The translations under genes and the position numbers were made by a program. The notes under the pieces were generated by a model. It made no database searches. It had not been told where the DNA came from and saw nothing but the letters and a program-made list of their open reading frames with translations. From Bacillota bacterium (lineage in GTDB: Bacteria; Bacillota; Clostridia; Saccharofermentanales; UBA5734): 34,255 nt of DNA. Position 1 is the first letter of the stretch. Each line of letters begins with the position of its first letter. The DNA lies in contig JAKPNJ010000316.1 of assembly GCA_029548445.1 (NCBI GenBank), positions 1-34,255 of the forward strand. Reading direction: 5' to 3'. Below, piece after piece: positions 21,484 through 29,264 of this stretch.

Positions 21484-22845
21484 TCATGCGGGCAAGCCGA
21501 GGAAGCGCTTCAGCTTCCGGTTGTCGGCGGGCAGGGGAATGGGGCGAACCTGGAAATCGAGGCCGCAGGGGATGTCATACGCGGCGAGTTCCTCCCGGAA
21601 GCGGGCTTCCAGGGCATCCACGATGCCCTGTTCCGCACCGGGCAGGGGAACCGTTCCGTCCCAGGCCCCGATCCCCAGGTCCAGGGCGATCCGAAGCCGG
21701 TCCGGCGCCACCTGTTCCACCTGGAACTCCCGGATCCGGTCGTCGGTGGTGATGATCCACCGGCTGGCCAGGTCCGGGAACACGGCCCGCCGGACCCCGT
21801 TCCGGTCCTGCAGGTACAGGACGTCGTCCTGCCGGCCGATGACCCTGGCGAGAGTCCGGAACTTGCTGCCGCAGGGACAGGGACCCCCCAGCTCCACCAG
21901 GTCGTTCATCCGGTACCGGATCAGGGGCTGGGCCCCGTTGACCAGGTTCGTGACCAGCATCCGAGCCGGCCGCCGGCCGGGCTCCGTGACAGGGGTGCCG
22001 TCCTCGTCCTCCAGCTCCACGTAGGCCAGGTCCTCGTTGATGTGGAGGGTGCCGCACCGGCAGGGGCTGGCGATCTGGCCCTCGCTGGCCTGGTAAATCT
22101 CCGCCACCGGTGCCCCGAAGACCCGGGCGAACCGTGCCTTCTCCTCGGGTTCCAGGACCTCGGCATAGGTCAGGATGCGCCGGGGAGGCCGGGCCAGCCG
22201 GTCCCGGAACGGCAGCAGCTGGCGAAGGACCGAGGGCGGCGCCATGAGCACGTTGCCGTCCATGGCGTTGAACGCGTCGAGGATGTCGGCGGGCGGTGTC
22301 ATGGAATGGAGGTAGCGGAGGCGGATCAGGGGGGCGTTGATGTCGGCGAATCCCTGGCTGAACACCCGGAGGATGAACAGGATCCGGAGGGGCAGGTCAG
22401 AGAGGCGGACGCCGCCCCGGGCCAGGAAGACGCCGGGGAGCCGCCGGGTCAGGGACCGGGGGGTCAGGTACAGCCCCTTGTTGCCGCTGGTGCCGGAAGA
22501 AAGACCCACCACGAAGCGGCCGCGCCAGTAGCCCAGGTCGTCCCGGCGCCGCTCCTTGTCCAGGGCGTAGGCCATCACCTCGTCCTTCCGGGCCCCGACG
22601 GTGTTCAGGGTGTCGAAGTGCTCCATCATCTCGGCCTTGTCGACCTGGGGGAACCGGCGGAAGGCCGACAGGCGCCGGAGCGGCAGTCCCCGGAGGGTTT
22701 GCTGGTAATAGGGGCTCTTCTGTCGGGCCAGGCGAACCAGGCGGACCAGGGCCCGGAGCTGTCGGGACCGGATGCGCCGGACCGGGTCGTGGTACAGGCG
22801 GTGGGTCAGGATCGCCCAGTCGGCCAGGTTTCGCAGGAGGGCCAT
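21484..22845 (-). CDS. PaaK/CapK-like AMP-forming adenylating enzyme (phenylacetate-CoA-ligase family)
   Basis: A 453-residue acyl-adenylating enzyme. The ATP-binding loop is VGLSSGTSGNKGLYL (113-127). EIYQASEGQIAS carries the conserved adenine-side acidic region, and LVTNLVNGAQPLIRYRMNDLV matches the 'lv.T.l.n...PliRYr.gD' motif of the PaaK family. Two cysteine pairs (PCRCGTLH and GPCPCGS) are typical of this subgroup and may bind zinc. Such proteins activate an organic acid with ATP; capsule-linked relatives (CapK) work in polysaccharide clusters. The track's 830-residue ORF is this gene extended through the neighbour in another frame. The true ATG at 22845 shares its A with the TGA of the acyltransferase gene (TGATG). 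The substrate acid is unknown. Confidence 0.85.
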   Translation of the reverse strand: MALLRNLADWAILTHRLYHDPVRRIRSRQLRALVRLVRLARQKSPYYQQTLRGLPLRRLSAFRRFPQVDKAEMMEHFDTLNTVGARKDEVMAYALDKERRRDDLGYWRGRFVVGLSSGTSGNKGLYLTPRSLTRRLPGVFLARGGVRLSDLPLRILFILRVFSQGFADINAPLIRLRYLHSMTPPADILDAFNAMDGNVLMAPPSVLRQLLPFRDRLARPPRRILTYAEVLEPEEKARFARVFGAPVAEIYQASEGQIASPCRCGTLHINEDLAYVELEDEDGTPVTEPGRRPARMLVTNLVNGAQPLIRYRMNDLVELGGPCPCGSKFRTLARVIGRQDDVLYLQDRNGVRRAVFPDLASRWIITTDDRIREFQVEQVAPDRLRIALDLGIGAWDGTVPLPGAEQGIVDALEARFREELAAYDIPCGLDFQVRPIPLPADNRKLKRFLGLPA

Positions 22846-24071
22846 CAGCCCGCGTCTCCCCGAAGCGTCCGGGCCTTGGCGCTGTCCGCTCCCAGGCGGG
22901 AGACCACGAACCCGTACGAATGCTCCACGCTGCCCACATAGTGGGCTTTCTCCCAGGCCATCAGGGCAAAGCCCCAGAGGAGGGCCAGGACCAGGCCGAA
23001 CAGGAGGGCGCCCGGAATGGACAGGGACAGGCCGGGCCACAGCATCACCAGCAGGCGATGGGCCAGGGCCGCCACGATGCTCTCCCAGAAGAAGGCGGTC
23101 AGGCCGGCCTGTCCGAACCGGACCAGGAACCGGACCGCCGGCGCAGCGAAGCCGGTGACGGGCCCGGGTTTCCGGTCCAGCAGGGCGGTGGCGCCCCGGA
23201 TCATCAGGCAGAACAGGCCCAGCTGGGCGGTCATGATGCTGTACCACTTGGCGTCGATGGACCGTTGGAGCATGGTGTCCGGCAGGAAGACATAGGCGGC
23301 CATGCCGGACAGGAAGAGAAGGATCCCGGTCCAGGTCACGGGCCGCAGGCTGCGTCCCCCGTATAGCCGGAGGCCGATCCAGGCGCCCGCGAGGCCGAAG
23401 GCGAGATACGGAAGAATGGGGTTGTTCTTGTTGACCAGCCAGTTGAGCAGCAGGACCTGGCCCCAGCGGCCGTCCGCCAGGGCGTCGAGATAATCGCCGT
23501 ACAGCGGGATTCGGGCGAGGGAGGCCGCCATGACCGCCGCCGCCGCCACCAGCACGGCGTTGGGCCGCATTCGGCCGAACCGCCGGAACAGCAGGAGGAC
23601 GAGGCTTACCAGGAGAACATTGGTGCCGATCATGACCAGGCTGTCCACATACAGCACCCGGTCCAGGCTGAAGCCGGTCCAGCGCCCGTGGCGGATGGCC
23701 TCCACCAGGAGGCTGTTGTCCATGCGCCGGGCGGCGAAGTCCGCCAGGCCCGGGCCGGTGAAGAGGAAATACAGGTAGGCCGTGACCAGGATGAAGACTG
23801 CCGAGACCAGTTTCTTGCGCAGGATCCGGCCCGATGGCCAGCCGGCGGGACCGGCCAGCCGGGCGATCCCGATGGCGTGGACGGCGCCGCTGATCATGGC
23901 GAACAGGCCGGCGAACATGAGGAGGAACCCGATCACCGTGATGACCAGGGGCGGGTTGTCCAGGTCCAGGTCCCACAGGCCGTCATAGTAATAAAAGGCG
24001 GCATGCAGGAGGATCAGGCAGAAAATGCCCAGCCCCCGCAGGAAATCCAGTCCCTTCCAGTGCCGTTCCAT
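22845..24071 (-). CDS. multispanning membrane acyltransferase-like protein
   Basis: A 408-residue integral membrane protein with about ten hydrophobic segments. The N-terminus RHWKGLDFLRGLGIFCLILLHAAFYY matches the 'R..gLDfLRGlai..mvl.H' opening of membrane acyltransferases related to DUF1624/HGSNAT and the acyltransferase-3 group; the His in the first helix is the usual functional residue. It probably moves an acyl group to an extracytoplasmic acceptor. Start: ATG 24071 follows AGGAGG at 5 nt, with the track's GTG two codons earlier. Its stop overlaps the start of the adenylating enzyme gene, suggesting coupled production of acyl activator and acyl transferase. The donor and acceptor are unknown. 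Confidence 0.8.
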   Translation of the reverse strand: MERHWKGLDFLRGLGIFCLILLHAAFYYYDGLWDLDLDNPPLVITVIGFLLMFAGLFAMISGAVHAIGIARLAGPAGWPSGRILRKKLVSAVFILVTAYLYFLFTGPGLADFAARRMDNSLLVEAIRHGRWTGFSLDRVLYVDSLVMIGTNVLLVSLVLLLFRRFGRMRPNAVLVAAAAVMAASLARIPLYGDYLDALADGRWGQVLLLNWLVNKNNPILPYLAFGLAGAWIGLRLYGGRSLRPVTWTGILLFLSGMAAYVFLPDTMLQRSIDAKWYSIMTAQLGLFCLMIRGATALLDRKPGPVTGFAAPAVRFLVRFGQAGLTAFFWESIVAALAHRLLVMLWPGLSLSIPGALLFGLVLALLWGFALMAWEKAHYVGSVEHSYGFVVSRLGADSAKARTLRGDAG

Positions 24072-24080
24072 GTACACCTC

Positions 24081-24737
24081 CTAAAAATCGCCGCTGTAGC
24101 GGACCAGGGAAGCCGACAGGACGCCGGGCACCTTCTGGAGCCGCTCAAGGAAACTCGTGTCGGCGGGGTCCACCCGGATCTCCACCACCAGTTCCACCGA
24201 CTGGGGCGTCACGGTCTTGCTCTTGATGCGGAACGGGGGGACCAGCCGGGCCAGGTCCCCCTGGAAGGCGTCGGTGGTCCGCAGCACCAGGAGGAAGGGC
24301 CGGCGGATCCGCCCCATGCGCTGGACCAGGGTGGCCAGGACCATGATCACGGCCAGGGCCAGGCACCCGACGACGGCCAGCTCCAGGAACCCGGCGCCGG
24401 CGGTCAGGCCCAGGGCGATGGCCCAGAACATGAAGACAATGTCCAGGGGATCCTTCAGGGCGGTCCGGAACCGGACGATGGACAGGGCGCCCACCATGCC
24501 CAGGGACAGGACCAGGTTGGAACTGATGGGCATGATGACCAGGGAGGTCACCAGGGAGACCATCAGGAGGGCGGTCCCGAAGGTCCGGTTCTCCAGGACG
24601 CCCCGGTAGGTGGTCCGGTACACCGCCAGGATCAGCAGTCCCATCACCAGGGTGACGGTCAGGGTCGTGGCGATGCGCCCCAGGGTCAGGGGCTGGTTGA
24701 CGTTGGTCTCCAGGAGTTTTCTCAGGAGTTCGGTCAT
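24081..24737 (-). CDS. DUF4956 membrane protein
   Basis: A 218-residue protein. Residues about 20-140 hold four or so membrane helices, including TLTVTLVMGLLILAVYR, SSNLVLSLGMVGALSIVRFRTALKDPLD and FLELAVVGCLALAVIMVLATLV. The stretch GMVGALSIVRFRTALKDPLD is the family's most conserved part. The cytoplasmic tail (about 150-218) is a small alpha/beta domain. DUF4956 genes, as I recall, often sit beside VTC-domain polyphosphate polymerases and CotH genes, as here. Its role in that set is not established; a channel or assembly role is inference. Start 24737 is supported by GGAAGGGA upstream; the track adds 20 unconvincing residues. A 9-bp gap separates it from the acyltransferase gene. Confidence 0.85.
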   Translation of the reverse strand: MTELLRKLLETNVNQPLTLGRIATTLTVTLVMGLLILAVYRTTYRGVLENRTFGTALLMVSLVTSLVIMPISSNLVLSLGMVGALSIVRFRTALKDPLDIVFMFWAIALGLTAGAGFLELAVVGCLALAVIMVLATLVQRMGRIRRPFLLVLRTTDAFQGDLARLVPPFRIKSKTVTPQSVELVVEIRVDPADTSFLERLQKVPGVLSASLVRYSGDF

Positions 24738-24825
24738 GGCGGCGGTTCCCTTCCTTCCATTCCGGCCTGCGGGCCGTCCTTCGCCGGGAATGCACATCCC
24801 TGTCCCGGCGCCAGGGTCTGTTCAC

Positions 24826-25617
24826 CTACGGATCCAGCCACAGGGCCTGGGGGTCGGCCCATCGTCCGGGCTCGATGGCCCGGCAGCAGAGGGCGTACTT
24901 GCTGAGGGCCAGGGGAATGGCCCCGTCCAGGGGCAGCATGCGCCGGAGGAAATCCGGCAGGATCCGGTCGGTCTTGATCTCCAGGATCGTGGCGCCCGGG
25001 GGGAGGATCGGGAAAAGGGCCGCCCCCGGGTCGAACAGGTCCGTCCGGTACAGGCCGCTGGAGAGGTGGCGGTCGAAGGTGATGCGGATGCCCAGGGGCG
25101 GGAACACCAGGGGGATCCGGAGATAGTCCACCAGGACCCGCGGCACGAGGCGCCGGGTCCGGTGGCCCAGGTGGAGCTCCGCCCCCAGTCCCGGCCGGTC
25201 GGCCAGCCAGTCCAGGTCGCCGGACAGGATCCGGTCGACCTGTTCCCGGGTCAGGGGCGTGATTCGCTTGGCGGTCCGGGCGCCCCTCCGCATCTTCTTC
25301 TCCAGGTGGATGATCCGGTCCTGGCCGTCGTAGATGCGAATCCGGAACTTGTGGCGGGGATCGGAACCGGCCAGCTTCTCGGCCAGCCCATGGCGCTCTT
25401 CCGTATCCCAGTACAGGCTTCGGATCCGGTAGGCGGACAGCGGTTCTCCCGGCAGCGGGCGGGCGTGGGGATCCGTGGAAAGGACAGGCCGCAGCTGCCA
25501 GCACAACTGCAGGAAGGCGGCCTCGTCCAGCAGGTACTTTTCCTCGATCCGCCACCGGATCGGGACCCGGGCGTGACCCTTGTCGGAAGCGGGCAGGCCG
25601 GAGGGAGCGGGCCTCAC
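24826..25617 (-). CDS. VTC-domain polyphosphate polymerase-like protein
   Basis: A 263-residue protein with the triphosphate-tunnel fold of VTC polymerases, which build polyphosphate from ATP. Tunnel motifs in order are RIEEKYLLDE (23-32), YRIRSLYWDT (63-72), KFRIRIYD (90-97), HLEKKMRRGARTAKR (104-118), VLVDYLRIPL (161-170), RITFDRHLSSG (178-188), ILEIKTDR (211-218) and SKY (239-241). All the basic and acidic tunnel positions I expect are present, so it looks active. The start is a GTG at 25617 whose GTGA overlaps the CotH stop, with GGGGGA just upstream. The track's 43 earlier residues belong to the CotH region. No membrane segment; it probably pairs with the neighbouring DUF4956 membrane protein. 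Polymerase activity is by homology. Confidence 0.88.
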   Translation of the reverse strand: MRPAPSGLPASDKGHARVPIRWRIEEKYLLDEAAFLQLCWQLRPVLSTDPHARPLPGEPLSAYRIRSLYWDTEERHGLAEKLAGSDPRHKFRIRIYDGQDRIIHLEKKMRRGARTAKRITPLTREQVDRILSGDLDWLADRPGLGAELHLGHRTRRLVPRVLVDYLRIPLVFPPLGIRITFDRHLSSGLYRTDLFDPGAALFPILPPGATILEIKTDRILPDFLRRMLPLDGAIPLALSKYALCCRAIEPGRWADPQALWLDP

Positions 25618-28600
25618 GGGTCGTCCCCCGGGAACAGCCGGGCCATGTCGGCGTCGCCGAGGCCGAAGGAATTCCGCAGGATACCCTTGGTCCGGTCCCG
25701 CTTCTCCAGGGAAATCCGGCGCAGCGTCGCCACGTTTTTCTCCCACGCCTCCACGGATCCGGGCCGGCCCCAGCGGGCGATCTGCCGGGGCATCTCGCTC
25801 CGGATCTCCGCCGCCATGCCGTCCAGGATGCCGACCATCCGGTCAGGCCGAAACACTTCGTTCAGGTACCAGGCGTATCGCTGCAGGAAAGCCTCCCGGA
25901 AATCCGGGTTCTCCAGGAGCCGGACCTGGAGGAGGGTGCTGAAGATGTTGTCGGACCCGTGGCCGGCCGGGTCCAGCAGGTCGCCGGACAACATGTTCCA
26001 GGTATAGGTACCGGGGAAGAGCCCCCAGTCCAGGTCGAACAGGATCCAGCGCCACTGGCCGTCCTCCGTCCGAGGGCGCCAGAACTTCTTGTTGCCCGAG
26101 TCGGCGTTGTTGTAGAAGGACTGGACGATGACGAAGTCCATGAGGCTCTCCTCGTCGATCCAGCCCAGGACTTTGGCATACGCCTCGGGATTCCGCAGGT
26201 CGTGCTCCCGGACGTACTTCAGCAGGGCCTGGTAATTCCGGTTGTCCCCTTCCCGGACGATGTTGTTGCCCTTGATGATGTCCACCTGGTCGGGATCGGC
26301 GCCGTGGTGGGCGGCCATGTAGGTCTCGTCCGCGTTTTCGCGGATCTCATAGAGCCCGTAATACGCGCCGTTGACGTAGACTGCGCAGAAGCGGACGGCC
26401 ATGATGTCCAGGGCTGTGTATCCCTCGACGATCCGGGTCATGTAGGCGTCCCGCAGCTTCGAGATCTTCCAGTCCTGCCCCGAGGTCCGGAGGACCAGCC
26501 GGCGGAAGGTGGAGACCTCGTTGCCGGGGAAAAAGGGATAGGTCACTTCCGGGTCCCCGTATCCCCTGCGGAGGTTGATTTCCATGGATTTCTGCAATTC
26601 CTTGCGGCTGTATTGCCCATGGAGGGCCAGGCCGGCCCGGAACCGGACGCCTTCCCGGCCGCCGGCCTCGAAGAAGGCGATCTCCGCAGGCCGCTCCATA
26701 TCGGATGTAAACAGGGTCCAGAGGCCCGACGGCCCGTCGAAGTCCCGGGGATCCATGGCGACGGACAGGACGGGCAGGTCGTGCCGCAGCTCCATCAGGA
26801 CCGTCCGGACGGAGGGCCGTCCGGGAAGGCGGGGAGAGGCGCCGGACCCGCCCGGCGGGTCGAAGGCGGCGGCCCGGACCACGGCGGAACGGGACAGGAC
26901 GAAGGGGCCTTCGTAGGCTTTCGAAGAGGCGGTGGGCTCGCTGCCGTCCAGGGTATAGGTGACCCGGTCCCCGGCGAGCGCGGGCTGCAGCGAGACGGTT
27001 ACGGGTCCCTCGGCGTACAGGCCGTCCAGGGGGCGGCCGGCCTCGTCGGCGACCCGGATGGCCGGTGCGGCGGCGATGCCCTGGCAGGCCAGGGTCGTAT
27101 TGGCCTTCCCCTTGGTTGGATCCGGAAAGAACCATCGGTCCGGAAGGGTCGGCTCGCCCTCCGTCCCACGGACCCGCCCGCTGCTGACCCCGGGCCGGAG
27201 CCAGCCGGTTTCGAGGGCATCGACGGGCCGGCCGTCCGGCCCCATGAGAAGGAGGACCTCTCCCCGTACCGAGATCCCGAAGGTGTCAGGCGCGACAACC
27301 CGGTACTCGCCGGGGTCCATCACGATACCGGAGAGGGGCCAGCGGCCCGGCTGCCCCGGATCGTCCGTCAGGGCATATCCGTCCAAGGCCAGGGGCGCGC
27401 CGGCATTGTTGTACAGCTCGATCCAATCCCCGTCGCCATTGCCGCGCATGGCGGCGTCCTGGGCCAGCACCTCGCTGATCCATACCGGCTTCAGGTCCAG
27501 GGACGCGGCCGACCGGAGGTCCGGAAACCCGACGCCGTCATTGGGCCGGCCGGGGGAGGGCAGCGGGAAGTAGGCCCATGTCTCGCCGGCTTCCCCTCCG
27601 CCCCCCTCGCCGGATCCGGCCGGCGCCGGCACGCGACCCCGGGACACGCCCAGGGGGAGGGCCTCCAGGGTCGCCCGGGACAGGATCCGTCCCCGTTCGT
27701 CCAGCAGGAGCAGGACGGCGTCGTCGCCCCCCAGCCGGAAGGGGGCATGGGGGGACAACGGGGCGCCGGGTTCCGGCCCCGGACCATTCCAGGCCTTCTC
27801 CTTGCCCGACAACCACAGGACCAGGTGTTGGCCCGGCTCGATCCGGAGCGCAGGGAACCGCCATTTGTCCGGGCGGCCGGGGTCGTCGGTCAGGGCGAAT
27901 CCCTCGAGGTCCAGGGGGTCGGTCCCCTCGTTCACCAATTCCACCCAGTCGGACAGGTCTCCATCCTCGTCCGGGAAGGACGCGTTGCGGGTCACGAACT
28001 CGTTGATGTGCAGGGTGGAAACCGGCGCCGGCAGGGCCTGGTCCGCCGTCAGCCGCCCGTCCGGACCATTTTGCCTGCCGGGAGTCGGGGCGCCGAAGAA
28101 CAACCGGGGGACGTCGGGCTGTCCGGCCCGGGCGCCCATGGGATCCAGCCCGTAGGATATGTCGTCCGGCAGGACGGGAATCGTCCACTGGTCCAGGACC
28201 TGGCCGTCCGGGGCCGTCAGGACCAGTTCCTCCCCGGCGCCGGAAAGGCGGAAGCCGGCATGAAGACCCCCGTCCGCTGCCGACTCCCCGGCGGCGACCC
28301 CGTCATCGTCCCCGGAGGCGTCTGCCCCGCCGCCGTCCGCATAAACCAGCAGGTATCCGCCCGGCGCCAGGACCAGGTCGGGAAACGTCCATTTCATGGG
28401 ATTCCGCAGGCTGTCCGACAGGCCGATGCCCAGCAGCGGAACGGGCGTATCGCCGGCATTCCGGAGCTCGATCCAATCCGGCGTCGCCCCGGACGGGAGG
28501 ACCAGGGATCCGGTGTTCCTGGAGAGCACCTCGTTGATGTGGAGGCCGGTGTCGGACCGGGGCGCCTCCGTAGGGGACGGGGCCTGGCCGTCGGGCACAA

Positions 28601-28709
28601 GGGGCCGGTCCCAGTCGATGGGCAAGCCGTCGCAGCCGGCGGCGGCCAGCAGCAGGGCCCCGGCAAGGAACAACCAGAGGAGGCGGACCCGGATCGGCAT
28701 CGACGGCAT
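25614..28709 (-). CDS. CotH-type kinase lipoprotein with three lamin-tail domains
   Basis: A 1031-residue exported protein. The signal sequence LLWLFLAGALLLAAAGC puts a lipidated Cys at 26. Three lamin-tail-type domains start at LHINEVLSRN (about 56), LHINEFVTRN (about 233) and VWISEVLAQD (about 409). A chitobiase-C-terminal-like repeat (VTYTLDGSEPTASSKAYEGP) spans about 570-617. The CotH kinase domain covers about 645-990, with LHGQYSRKELQKSMEINLR, YGLYEIRENADE and the metal-binding core WRWILFDLDWGLF (D892, D894). CotH proteins are atypical kinases that phosphorylate secreted or spore-coat proteins. ATG 28709 follows GGGAG; ATG 28700 is an alternative. First gene of the six-gene unit, overlapping the VTC gene by 4 nt. 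The target protein is unknown. Confidence 0.92.
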   Translation of the reverse strand: MPSMPIRVRLLWLFLAGALLLAAAGCDGLPIDWDRPLVPDGQAPSPTEAPRSDTGLHINEVLSRNTGSLVLPSGATPDWIELRNAGDTPVPLLGIGLSDSLRNPMKWTFPDLVLAPGGYLLVYADGGGADASGDDDGVAAGESAADGGLHAGFRLSGAGEELVLTAPDGQVLDQWTIPVLPDDISYGLDPMGARAGQPDVPRLFFGAPTPGRQNGPDGRLTADQALPAPVSTLHINEFVTRNASFPDEDGDLSDWVELVNEGTDPLDLEGFALTDDPGRPDKWRFPALRIEPGQHLVLWLSGKEKAWNGPGPEPGAPLSPHAPFRLGGDDAVLLLLDERGRILSRATLEALPLGVSRGRVPAPAGSGEGGGGEAGETWAYFPLPSPGRPNDGVGFPDLRSAASLDLKPVWISEVLAQDAAMRGNGDGDWIELYNNAGAPLALDGYALTDDPGQPGRWPLSGIVMDPGEYRVVAPDTFGISVRGEVLLLMGPDGRPVDALETGWLRPGVSSGRVRGTEGEPTLPDRWFFPDPTKGKANTTLACQGIAAAPAIRVADEAGRPLDGLYAEGPVTVSLQPALAGDRVTYTLDGSEPTASSKAYEGPFVLSRSAVVRAAAFDPPGGSGASPRLPGRPSVRTVLMELRHDLPVLSVAMDPRDFDGPSGLWTLFTSDMERPAEIAFFEAGGREGVRFRAGLALHGQYSRKELQKSMEINLRRGYGDPEVTYPFFPGNEVSTFRRLVLRTSGQDWKISKLRDAYMTRIVEGYTALDIMAVRFCAVYVNGAYYGLYEIRENADETYMAAHHGADPDQVDIIKGNNIVREGDNRNYQALLKYVREHDLRNPEAYAKVLGWIDEESLMDFVIVQSFYNNADSGNKKFWRPRTEDGQWRWILFDLDWGLFPGTYTWNMLSGDLLDPAGHGSDNIFSTLLQVRLLENPDFREAFLQRYAWYLNEVFRPDRMVGILDGMAAEIRSEMPRQIARWGRPGSVEAWEKNVATLRRISLEKRDRTKGILRNSFGLGDADMARLFPGDDP

Positions 28710-28782
28710 GGCGCTCCCGCGCGGTCGCCCCGCACCCCCGGGACGAACGGCGTTCCCGGCCGGGTTCCCGGGCGACAGGTCC

Positions 28783-28791
28783 ATTATTCCA
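28783..28791 (-). promoter_or_regulatory. extended -10 promoter of the CotH/VTC six-gene unit
   Basis: On the minus strand TGG-AATAAT is an extended -10 about 75 bp before the CotH ATG. The -35 is weak. It is one of two short AT-rich patches in the divergent 28710-28891 gap. Confidence 0.45.
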
Positions 28792-28822
28792 CATTCGTGG
28801 CCGGGGGAACAGGGGCGGCCCC

Positions 28823-28851
28823 TTGAACCCGGCGGCCGCATTTCCTATGAT
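28823..28851 (+). promoter_or_regulatory. sigma-70-type promoter of the cupin-HyuA unit
   Basis: TTGAAC and TATGAT are separated by exactly 17 nt, ending 41 bp before the cupin ATG. It is one of the clearest promoters in the window. Confidence 0.7.
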
Positions 28852-28891
28852 GGCAGGAGGACGGCCGCGGCCGTCGAAGGGAGGTCCCGCC

Positions 28892-29224
28892 ATGATCGAA
28901 ACGACATTTGCCTTTTCCCGGACCGACAGCAAGTGCATCGAGCGGATTCTCGAGGACGACAATGCCGGAATCAACCACATGGTCCTGCCCGAAGGGGAGG
29001 GACTGCCTCTGCACAACGCCAACTCCCATGTCTACATGATCGTCGTCCGGGGCCAGGTGGCCCTGAAGCTGGACGACCAGGAGGAGCATGTCCATCCCGC
29101 CGGCAGCCTCCTGGCGATCCCCTACCGGACCCGGATGAACGTCTACAACCGGTTCCCCGAAGTCCTGGAGCTCTTCGTGGTGAAGGCCCCGTCCCCCAGG
29201 ATCATGGCGGCCCGGGAAAGCTGA
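28892..29224 (+). CDS. small cupin-domain protein
   Basis: A 110-residue single-domain cupin. Motif 1 reads GLPLHNANSHVYMIVVRGQVAL (about 37-58) and motif 2 reads HVHPAGSLLAIPYRTRMNVYN (about 66-86). Metal-binding His residues are partly present. Start 28892 follows AGGGAGG at 7 nt; the track adds 23 residues that overlap the promoter. It lies 40 bp upstream of the HyuA-type gene on the same strand and probably shares its transcript. It may bind or process a small metabolite of that pathway, but the function is not known. Confidence 0.8.
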   Translation: MIETTFAFSRTDSKCIERILEDDNAGINHMVLPEGEGLPLHNANSHVYMIVVRGQVALKLDDQEEHVHPAGSLLAIPYRTRMNVYNRFPEVLELFVVKAPSPRIMAARES

Positions 29225-29264
29225 GGCGCGCACGGCCGCGGCGGCGGCACGGGAGGAAACCGGA

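Noticed and set aside
21484-23976. 830-residue ORF as one fused protein
   Set aside because: Only the last 453 residues match a family. The upstream part is the acyltransferase gene read in another frame, so it is not a real fusion.
25959-28826. 955-residue plus-strand ORF opposite CotH
   Set aside because: It is low in recognisable structure and antisense to the clear CotH and lamin-tail coding frame.
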